Assembly (NCBI GenBank): GCA_039030555.1
Contig: JBCCDY010000018.1
Span: forward strand, 21,767-85,766
Direction: 5' to 3'
Length of the DNA stretch: 64,000 nucleotides
Source of the DNA: JBCCDY01 sp039030555
Lineage (GTDB): Bacteria > Bacteroidota > Bacteroidia > Cytophagales > Cyclobacteriaceae
Shown: positions 54,278-61,191 of the stretch, piece after piece
Layout of the letters: each line of letters starts with the position of its first letter
Position numbering within the stretch: the first letter of the stretch is position 1
Program-made: the position numbers and the translations under genes
Notes under the pieces: model-generated
Seen by the model: the letters and a program-made list of their open reading frames with translations, nothing else
What the model was told of the DNA's origin: nothing
Databases searched by the model: none

Positions 54278-55114
54278 ATGAAAGACAGTTTTATCATCCA
54301 TCAGCAAGCACAAAAATACCAGTGGTCTGGAGATTGCTTTTTATCTATAAAGTCTTTCTATGGAGGTCAAGCCAACTATCAAGTGAGACAGCGTGAATAT
54401 CTAGTTGACCAAACCAATTTTCTTATATTAAATGAATGTACCAAATATCTTCTGACTATTGATACCTCTAAGGAAACTGAATCATTCTGTGTGTTTTTCT
54501 CACCTGAATTTGTTTCAGAAGTAATCTCAGATCTGAATACTACTGATGAGCAATTACTTGACTTCAATGTAAAACAGCAAGAAGGAATTAGACTGTTTGA
54601 AAGAAATTATCTCCATAATGGTTTGGTCTCAGAGTTACTAAAAAAGGGTAAAAAGAAATCAAGTTTTGGAATAGAAGAACTTGAAAAAGATGAATTTTAC
54701 TATCAATTATTGAATGCAATCTTACAGCAAAACAATAAAACTCTACAGGACACCGAACGATTGGCTTCAAAAAAGAAGTCTACTCGAGAGGAGCTTTATC
54801 AAAGAGTGCTTTTTGTGAAAGATTTTATGGACTGCAATTATCATCAAAATTTAAGACTAAAAGAATTAGCAACTATTGGTTTACTATCAGAAAACCACTT
54901 GCTGCGAAATTTTCATCAAATTTTTGGCATCACACCATTCCAGTATATTTCAAAGAAAAGAATCCATGAAGCCAAACTTCAATTATTGGAAACCAATAAA
55001 ACAATACAAGAAATTGCTTTTGATATTGGTTATTCAAGCTTTAGTAATTTTAGCAATTATTTTAAGGAAATAGTAGGTCAATCGCCAAGTGATTTCCGAA
55101 AAAGTGATATGTAG
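54278..55114 (+). CDS. AraC-family regulator, cupin-type
   Basis: 278 residues from MKDSFIIHQQ; the frame is open from 54149, but that extension runs through the attC-like site and is not protein-like. N-terminal beta-rich sensor (~1-150), C-terminal AraC double HTH (LKELATIGLLSENHLLRNFHQIFGITPFQYI and TIQEIAFDIGYSSFSNFSNYFKEIVGQSPSDFR). Cytoplasmic, unlike the 7TM AraC at 6.9 kb. Target unknown. Its left edge is attC-like; a matching right edge was not found. Confidence 0.87.
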   Translation: MKDSFIIHQQAQKYQWSGDCFLSIKSFYGGQANYQVRQREYLVDQTNFLILNECTKYLLTIDTSKETESFCVFFSPEFVSEVISDLNTTDEQLLDFNVKQQEGIRLFERNYLHNGLVSELLKKGKKKSSFGIEELEKDEFYYQLLNAILQQNNKTLQDTERLASKKKSTREELYQRVLFVKDFMDCNYHQNLRLKELATIGLLSENHLLRNFHQIFGITPFQYISKKRIHEAKLQLLETNKTIQEIAFDIGYSSFSNFSNYFKEIVGQSPSDFRKSDM

Positions 55115-55162
55115 TAATTCAGTCAATGCTTTCATAATTTCTTTTGAGGAAAAGAAATTGTT

Positions 55163-55879
55163 ATGAAAATTCTTATTACGTTATTCTTCTGCACTCTAAT
55201 TGGTCTAATGCATAAAACAAGGAATATGATTGAACTACTCAAAACACATATAAAGAACGAAGAACTTGACAAAGTTATATCTCTAATTAAAAAAGATTCT
55301 GATGTACTGAACCTTAAAGACGATAATGGGAGTTCAGGTTTGATGATAATTGCCTACAGTGGTTTTGATAAAGTTTTTGAGCAAGCAGTCGAATTAAAGA
55401 AATCATTTACTTTTCACGAAGCCATTGTATGTGGTAAAACTAAAATAGTTAATGATTATTTGGACAAACCTGATTTCAACTTAATAAATGTACATTCTGA
55501 TGATGGCTTCACGCCATTATCCTTGGCCGTGTTTTTCAATCAAACCGAAATAGCAAAATACTTGATTGAATTAGGAGCAGACCCAAACTTATCAGCTAAA
55601 AATCCATCTAAAGTTAATGCACTACATTCTGCTATTTCAAAAGAGAATTATGAACTCTGTAAGTTATTAATTGAAAACGGAACAAATGTGAATGCAGTCC
55701 AAATGCAAAATGTAACGGCTTTGCATTCAGCTGTGCATCGAGGAAATTTAGACTTAGTAAAACTTCTGATTGAAAATAATGCATCAACCACATCTAAAAT
55801 GGACAATGGGGATACTGCATTGATTATTGCAAAACGTGAGGGGCATAAAAACATAGCAGAATACCTTTCGAGTAAATAG
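55163..55879 (+). CDS. Ankyrin-repeat protein
   Basis: 238 residues. The first ~17 residues (MKILITLFFCTLIGLM) look like a signal peptide or anchor, but translation could also begin at 55208 or 55229 without it. Four to five ankyrin repeats follow, the last three regular: GFTPLSLAVFFNQTEIAKYLIELGADPN, NALHSAISKENYELCKLLIENGTNVN, TALHSAVHRGNLDLVKLLIENNA. Likely a protein-binding module; partner unknown. It is co-directional with the AraC gene 48 bases upstream. Confidence 0.85.
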   Translation: MKILITLFFCTLIGLMHKTRNMIELLKTHIKNEELDKVISLIKKDSDVLNLKDDNGSSGLMIIAYSGFDKVFEQAVELKKSFTFHEAIVCGKTKIVNDYLDKPDFNLINVHSDDGFTPLSLAVFFNQTEIAKYLIELGADPNLSAKNPSKVNALHSAISKENYELCKLLIENGTNVNAVQMQNVTALHSAVHRGNLDLVKLLIENNASTTSKMDNGDTALIIAKREGHKNIAEYLSSK

Positions 55880-55928
55880 ACCCGAGAAGAGCTCGCTCTA
55901 ACAAAATATAAGGGGGTACTCCATTAAA

Positions 55929-56092
55929 CCTAGATTATTCATTAGGAATCGTAATGAGGGTTTAAAGTGCAAAAAACCAAGTACTTATGTTGATGAGGCA
56001 TAGCATCGCTATGGTGATTCAACAAGCTTGTGTTAAGTGCTTGGTTTGAAGTGATTTAAATACGGAATAGATTTTCTAATGAATAATCCAGG
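55929..56092. mobile_element. 164-base MITE with 5-base target duplication
   Basis: Terminal inverted repeats start CCT(A/G)GATTATTCATTAG and match at 16 of the first 17 bases. TTAAA flanks both ends (55924-55928 and 56093-56097) as a target duplication. Inside, AACCAAGTACTTA pairs with TAAGTGCTTGGTT and GCATAGC with GCTATGG, so nearly the whole element folds into one hairpin. CC-starting ends and a short AT-rich duplication suggest IS1380-type mobilisation, but no parent element is in the window. Confidence 0.75.
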
Positions 56093-56162
56093 TTAAAGTA
56101 AAAAATTCACACCAACTTAACGGAGTGGCGTAACAAATTTCCATGTCCTCTTTTAGACTCAT

Positions 56163-57485
56163 TCACTCCGTAAACACCTTTATGACCTGCTGCCCGACTT
56201 GATAGCCTACATCCAATCCCACTTCGTTATCGATACGGAAATGCACTCCTCCTTCAAAGCGGGACTCTGCGCATTCTTCGGCGAGCTCATAAAACAAAGA
56301 TTCATCCCTCGGAAACAGGAAAGATAGCACCTTGGCGATAGAACCAGCGACTGTCGTATGTCCGGCAGGATAGCCCGGGAAGTTGGGAGTCTCAATCAAA
56401 ATGGGTTGGAAAGAAGGATCATACTGAAAAGGCCGGATTCCCCAATAATGATATTTCCCATCCCAGGCAGCAATGATGCCGTCGAAGCGTGCTGTATGAA
56501 AGACCGCATTCGTAAAGGCTGCTTCTAAGGGGTCTAAACCATATTCCAGAATCTTTCGTTCGATTAAACGGTCCCAAACCGGCTCGCTTTTCCACTTCCA
56601 GGCTATAGCACTCGTTTGATATTCTGCATTAAATTTCCTGAGCTCTTCCATATCAGCAGACCAGTCTGCAGGAGGTGGCCCTGGCCTGAACTGATCGGCC
56701 TGAACGAGTGTAAGTGGCTTCCATTGCCCTTTCATGGGGTCCCAGGGGCTGGGATTTCCTGACCAGAGACTATCCGCTTCGGGAACAGTTCCTTCCCAGC
56801 GAAGGTCAGTTCGATCGGTCTTGGCGTATTCAATGTATTGATCGGCAATTTTTCGCCCGATTTCCAGTCCCTTTTCAATATCAGAAGGAAATTGTAAGCC
56901 TGTAGCCAGACGAGCAGATTTAAAGGCAGCAAGTTGATTATCGAGTAATTCTTTTTGCTCCGGGAAGTAATATCCAATAACCCGATGTGCAGCCCCTGCA
57001 ACTGCGCTCCATTCGCAAATAAAAGCTGAATAGTCTGTTTCTTGCCCAAGTTTTTTTACCCTTGAGTCAAACTGATAGGTCGCTTTCTGGAAATGTACCT
57101 CTTTATGCTTCCAGACTTCTACCATAGCATCGTAGATGGCAAGGTGCATAATGGCCACCCGACCTCCATTTTTATGGCCTCTATGGTTTCGGCTAACTCC
57201 CATAAGCAATTGATGCCAACGGTAAGATGGATATGAGGCGTTCCAATATTTAATAGACCATGGATCTTCTTCCTCCATTTTCTGCTGAGCAATGATTATT
57301 TCTGAAATCTCATCCCGAAGAAGTTTTTCATCGATTGGGGGGAATGGTTCTTTAAGTTCAAACTTGAAGAACTTGAGTGAGTAAGATGAGGTCTGTCCAT
57401 AACCAGAGTTTGAACCAAACAGCATAGCTATTAGGCAGAATTTAGAAATGAATAGCCCGGTGAAAATTTTTGTAAATACTTCCAT
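56163..57485 (-). CDS. Vanadium-haloperoxidase/PAP2-superfamily protein, exported
   Basis: 440 residues with a hydrophobic N-terminus (LFISKFCLIAMLFG). The three active-site blocks of the acid-phosphatase/vanadium-haloperoxidase fold are present near the C-terminus: GKYHYWGIRPFQYD (Lys..RP), PAGHTTVAGS, and SRFEGGVHFRIDNEVG (SR....H...D). It could be a phosphatase or a haloperoxidase; the long all-helical N-terminal part (~60-330) fits bacterial vanadium-dependent haloperoxidase-like proteins. Exported, likely periplasmic. It is the right flank of the accessory region. Confidence 0.88.
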   Translation of the reverse strand: MEVFTKIFTGLFISKFCLIAMLFGSNSGYGQTSSYSLKFFKFELKEPFPPIDEKLLRDEISEIIIAQQKMEEEDPWSIKYWNASYPSYRWHQLLMGVSRNHRGHKNGGRVAIMHLAIYDAMVEVWKHKEVHFQKATYQFDSRVKKLGQETDYSAFICEWSAVAGAAHRVIGYYFPEQKELLDNQLAAFKSARLATGLQFPSDIEKGLEIGRKIADQYIEYAKTDRTDLRWEGTVPEADSLWSGNPSPWDPMKGQWKPLTLVQADQFRPGPPPADWSADMEELRKFNAEYQTSAIAWKWKSEPVWDRLIERKILEYGLDPLEAAFTNAVFHTARFDGIIAAWDGKYHYWGIRPFQYDPSFQPILIETPNFPGYPAGHTTVAGSIAKVLSFLFPRDESLFYELAEECAESRFEGGVHFRIDNEVGLDVGYQVGQQVIKVFTE

Positions 57486-57695
57486 TTACAGTTTTTAAGT
57501 TTGCTTGAAATTAAAAAATTACAAACTTGTATCGGTGTTCAGTTTTGACAAGCGAATATAAGTACTCATAAAAATGGATGATTTTAAAAAAGTGGGTTTA
57601 AAGCTTTGAAATTGTATTTATTAAGTAGCATTAGATTAAAAATAATAAGAGATATAACACGTATATGTTTTATATTCAGTTGTTATGAGTAATAT

Positions 57696-58172
57696 ATGAT
57701 CACCACTGAACAATATGAATTCTTCCAATCTCTTTATGAGAAAGAGAATAAGCGTGCCGAAGAATTAATGAAAAAATCTCAGATTTATCTTTCTATTGAA
57801 TCTTTTGTTCTGACAGCATTATTCTTTAAAGTGAATGATCTCCAAACAATTTTATCAGATGAATGCTTCCTCAAGTCGCTATATATAGTTTCCATCAGTT
57901 TTATTTTCTTAGCACTTTTTGCAACGGTTCTTTCCATAAAGATTTACAAATATGAAAGAGTTGAAAAGCCCAAAAACGTGCTAAGTCAATTTGGTAAAAC
58001 TGCTATGCCTAATGGCGACTTCTTCCTTAGAAGAATAGTTGATTATTCAGTTGCAGCTGAAAGAAATTATGAAGTTAATGAGAAAAAAGCCCGTTTCTTA
58101 GAACTTTCAGTTATATTTATAGGATTAGGTTTTTTATTCTCACTTATCTTTTTAATCGTATTTGCTTTATGA
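57696..58172 (+). CDS. Three-helix membrane protein of unknown function
   Basis: 158 residues: an N-terminal charged helix (FFQSLYEKENKRAEELMKKS), membrane helices at ~28-45 (IYLSIESFVLTALFF), ~62-88 (LYIVSISFIFLALFATVLSI) and ~133-156 (LELSVIFIGLGFLFSLIFLIVF), and a cytoplasmic-type loop with DYSVAAERNYEVNEKKA before the last helix. The layout recalls SLATT/Pycsar-type effector membrane modules, but I cannot confirm membership. Its stop overlaps the next start (ATGA). Confidence 0.72.
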   Translation: MITTEQYEFFQSLYEKENKRAEELMKKSQIYLSIESFVLTALFFKVNDLQTILSDECFLKSLYIVSISFIFLALFATVLSIKIYKYERVEKPKNVLSQFGKTAMPNGDFFLRRIVDYSVAAERNYEVNEKKARFLELSVIFIGLGFLFSLIFLIVFAL

Positions 58173-58381
58173 TGCCGAATGACGAAAAGGAAAATGAAAA
58201 AAATGACGAATCGCTTGAGGGCAAACTGGAGGATTTGTGGAAAGATAGAGATGAGAAAGAGATAAAAGAAAGTCGTCTAAATAGTGACCCCAAAGAAGAA
58301 AAAGCGACTGAACGAAATTTGAAAGAATTGGCTAAGAAATATTTTTCAGACAGAGACGATTTGAATTTAGGTTCGAGATAA
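58169..58381 (+). CDS. Small, highly charged protein
   Basis: 70 residues, about half of them Glu, Asp, Lys or Arg (KENEKNDESLEGKLEDLWKD), ending KKYFSDRDDLNLGSR. It starts at ATG 58169 inside the previous gene's stop (ATGATG, so 58172 is the alternative). Likely disordered or helical and cytoplasmic. Tight coupling to the membrane protein suggests a partner, antidote or chaperone; function unknown. Confidence 0.62.
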   Translation: MMPNDEKENEKNDESLEGKLEDLWKDRDEKEIKESRLNSDPKEEKATERNLKELAKKYFSDRDDLNLGSR

Positions 58382-58612
58382 TACTCATAATAAAGGAAAT
58401 GGTCGTATGGACTTACTTAGCAGTATGCAAAGTGCCTGAACAATCTACCGCCGAGAAACTGCCGTGCTTTTTACCCTATTCTGCTCTTGGAAATTTTTGA
58501 TCTTCACAGGGCAGTACTTATTTGATACTTTGTGATGACCGGCAAATAAGATAATCTTATTACAATTAAAAAAGCTCGGAGGCCGCAGCACCATATCTTG
58601 ACCTTACAAAAT

Positions 58613-59731
58613 TCAAGAAAAAATCTCTCTCAACTTGGCTTCTAAAGAAGGCCCTCGCAGGTTTTTGGCGACAATCTTTCCATCGGGGCCAATCAGGTAA
58701 GTTGCAGGAATTCCTTTCACATTGTAGGTTTTCACCACTTGCGATTGCCAGAATTTCAATTCCGATACATGAGGCCAGGTGAGTCCGTCTTTTTCGATGG
58801 CCCTGAGCCAGTCATCTCGCTTACGATCGAGCGAAACACCTAAAATCTCGAAGCCATCTTCTTTGTATTCATTGTAAACCCGAACCACATTGGGATTCTC
58901 CACACGACAAGGTTTACACCAGGCCGCCCAAAAATCTATCAATACGTATTTTCCTCGTAGAGAAGAAAGCTTTACGATATCTCCTTCCGGGTTCGGTAGT
59001 TCAATTTCCGGAGCTATATTTCCAACAGCCAGTGTTCTGACATTATCTACTTGCTTTAAGAAATCATACACAATAGGCGATTCATAATCCACTCCACTGA
59101 ACTTTCGGTACAAACTATCTAAAAAGGAAAACTGACTATCCTGATCAATGAATTGCAGGGACAGGATCGCAGCTACCGAAGTATCCATATTCCAAATCAA
59201 GCCCTTCATTCCTTCTGTGAATTCATTTTGCTTACTCGCGTATTTTCCCTGAACCTGTGTAGCTAATTCTTCATCACCATCATATTTGGCTTTTCGGTAT
59301 TGATTGTTCAGAATGGTGATTTGCTGCGAAAAATCCTTTCTGAAGGCAATGGCGCTATTCAGAAAATCGGTATCTGTAGAACCTTTTATGGTATATCCAC
59401 CATCATTAGTCACACCATCAGCATTAATGATAACGTCTTCATCGTGTAGGACAAGGTTGATCCTTTGCTTTTTGTAAATATCAAGGATATACAATCCGGG
59501 TTCCTGAATATCCAGGTTCGTCACGAAGCTACCATCTTCTTTAACTCCAATAGTATCGAACGGCACTACCTGGTTACTTTCGACTTTGGATAAATAGACG
59601 TCTTTTCCAGCTTCTACATTGGTAATGTAACCGGACAATCGAATGGTTTCTTCCGCTTGCTCTGAGCCCTGAGAAGAACAACCAGACTGAAACATCCATA
59701 AAAAAATACCTAAAGCTAAAGTCCTTTTCAT
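58613..59731 (-). CDS. TlpA/ResA-like thioredoxin lipoprotein
   Basis: 372 residues with a lipobox at Cys18 (MFQSGC). A DUF4369-type beta domain (~30-130) precedes a helical linker and a C-terminal thioredoxin-like domain with active site WAAWCKPCR and the cis-Pro loop VKGIPATYLIGPDGKI. It should reduce or exchange disulfides in the envelope. It is last in the alaS-gatB-tlpA order, one base after gatB. Confidence 0.93.
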   Translation of the reverse strand: MKRTLALGIFLWMFQSGCSSQGSEQAEETIRLSGYITNVEAGKDVYLSKVESNQVVPFDTIGVKEDGSFVTNLDIQEPGLYILDIYKKQRINLVLHDEDVIINADGVTNDGGYTIKGSTDTDFLNSAIAFRKDFSQQITILNNQYRKAKYDGDEELATQVQGKYASKQNEFTEGMKGLIWNMDTSVAAILSLQFIDQDSQFSFLDSLYRKFSGVDYESPIVYDFLKQVDNVRTLAVGNIAPEIELPNPEGDIVKLSSLRGKYVLIDFWAAWCKPCRVENPNVVRVYNEYKEDGFEILGVSLDRKRDDWLRAIEKDGLTWPHVSELKFWQSQVVKTYNVKGIPATYLIGPDGKIVAKNLRGPSLEAKLREIFS

Positions 59732-59732
59732 T

Positions 59733-61190
59733 TTACTTTTCTAATGCTTCGCGTAACAATTGATTCGTTTTTTTCGGGTCGGCCTTTCCTTTACTCTTCT
59801 TCATCACCTCTCCCATAAACATTCCCAGCAGGCCTTTCTTTCCACCTTTGTATTCAGCAACTTTTTCGGGAAATTGGTTCAATATCTCATCAATTAATGG
59901 CTTAATAGAGGAGTCATCGCTTTCCTGGATCAGATTTTGTTCTTCTGCGATCTCAATCGGTTTCTTCTCCGGATGTTGTAACAATAAAGGATAGATCTTT
60001 TGAGAGGCGACAGAGAAACTTACTTTTCCATCGTCCACCAGTTTTATAAGATCAGCCAATTTATTTGTAGTGATCGGGAAATCATCTACATGCATGGTTA
60101 ACTCATTCAAATAAGACTTAACCGGTCCCATGACCCAATTGGATGCTGCTTTATAGTTTTCGGTCTTAGTGCAAAGCTCTTCAAAGAATAGGGCTATCTC
60201 CTTCGTATCGGTAAGCACGGCTGCATCGTACTCAGGAAGCTTCAAATCCTTTGTAAACCGATCGAACAATTCATCGGGCAGGCTGGGCAAAGTATCTTCA
60301 ACACTTTTCAACCATTCCTCGGAAATCTTTAAAGGACTTAGATCCGGATCGGGGAAATAACGATAATCGTTTAATTCTTCCTTAGTTCTCATTCCTGCTG
60401 TTGTTCCAGAAATTGCATCAAACGTCCTGGTTTCAGAAGGAATAATAATCCCAGCCTCTACTTCTTTAATCTGCCTTTCAATCTCATGCTCAATAGCCCT
60501 TTGTACATTCCTGATAGAGTTCATGTTTTTGACCTCTACTTTCTTTCCGAATTCTTTTGCTCCCCTCAACATTACCGAAATATTTGCGTCACAGCGAAGC
60601 GAGCCTTCTTCCATATTACCATCACAGATCTCCAGGTATCTAACCAACTTTCTGACTTCGGTCAAAAAAGCATAAGCCTCCTCTCCGGTTTTGATCTCCG
60701 GCTCACTGACAATTTCTATAAGTGGAACTCCAGCCCTGTTGAAATCAACTACCGTATCGGTTTCACCCTCAATGTGAATCGATTTTCCAGCATCTTCTTC
60801 AATGTGGATCCTTGTCAGGTTGATCCTTTTCTCCTGGCTTCCTTTGGGTTTTATTCGGATAGTACCTCCAACACAAATCGGAGTTTTATCCTGCGTAATC
60901 TGATAACCTTTTGGTAGATCGGGATAGAAATAATTCTTTCGGTCAAAAATCATCTCGCGAGTTATCTCGCTTCCACAAGCTAATCCCATTTTAATCGCCA
61001 GCTCTACAACGGACTTATTGAGCTTGGGCATCACACCAGGATGACCGAGGGTAATTACACTGATGTTGGTATTTGGCAAGCTTCCATACTCCGTTGAATC
61101 CGGAGCATATATTTTGCTTTTAGTAAGTAGCTGAGCATGCACTTCGAGCCCGATTACAGGCTCATATTTATTTAAAAGATCTTTATCCAT
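59733..61190 (-). CDS. gatB: Asp-tRNA(Asn)/Glu-tRNA(Gln) amidotransferase subunit B
   Basis: 485 residues from MDKDLLNKYEPVIGLEVHAQL; an ATG at 61223 would add 11 residues and run into alaS, while 61190 lies directly after the alaS stop. Family motifs: GLEVHAQL, HPGVMPKLN, FNRAGVPLIEIVSEPE, and the C-terminal YqeY-like tRNA-binding domain ending GKADPKKTNQLLREALE. With GatA and GatC (not in the window) it amidates mischarged tRNA. Confidence 0.97.
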   Translation of the reverse strand: MDKDLLNKYEPVIGLEVHAQLLTKSKIYAPDSTEYGSLPNTNISVITLGHPGVMPKLNKSVVELAIKMGLACGSEITREMIFDRKNYFYPDLPKGYQITQDKTPICVGGTIRIKPKGSQEKRINLTRIHIEEDAGKSIHIEGETDTVVDFNRAGVPLIEIVSEPEIKTGEEAYAFLTEVRKLVRYLEICDGNMEEGSLRCDANISVMLRGAKEFGKKVEVKNMNSIRNVQRAIEHEIERQIKEVEAGIIIPSETRTFDAISGTTAGMRTKEELNDYRYFPDPDLSPLKISEEWLKSVEDTLPSLPDELFDRFTKDLKLPEYDAAVLTDTKEIALFFEELCTKTENYKAASNWVMGPVKSYLNELTMHVDDFPITTNKLADLIKLVDDGKVSFSVASQKIYPLLLQHPEKKPIEIAEEQNLIQESDDSSIKPLIDEILNQFPEKVAEYKGGKKGLLGMFMGEVMKKSKGKADPKKTNQLLREALEK

Positions 61191-61191
61191 T

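Larger units (their letters stand above)
57682..58390 (+). mobile_element. Cassette-like unit C (two genes)
   Basis: GTTATGAGTA (57682-57691) precedes the first ATG by four bases and TACTCATAA (58382-58390) follows the second stop directly: a perfect 9-base inverted repeat, with the tenth base T where C is expected. The same geometry as units A and B, but enclosing an overlapping gene pair. No clear palindromic attC body was made out on either side. Confidence 0.5.

Noticed and set aside
57696..58172. Firm assignment to a SLATT/Pycsar defence effector
   Set aside because: Only topology is similar; no diagnostic motif and no cyclase or NTase gene is adjacent.
48283..58612. Integron integrase or functional attI inside the window
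   Set aside because: No tyrosine recombinase frame exists on either strand here, so the array, if real, is detached from its integrase or the integrase lies outside.
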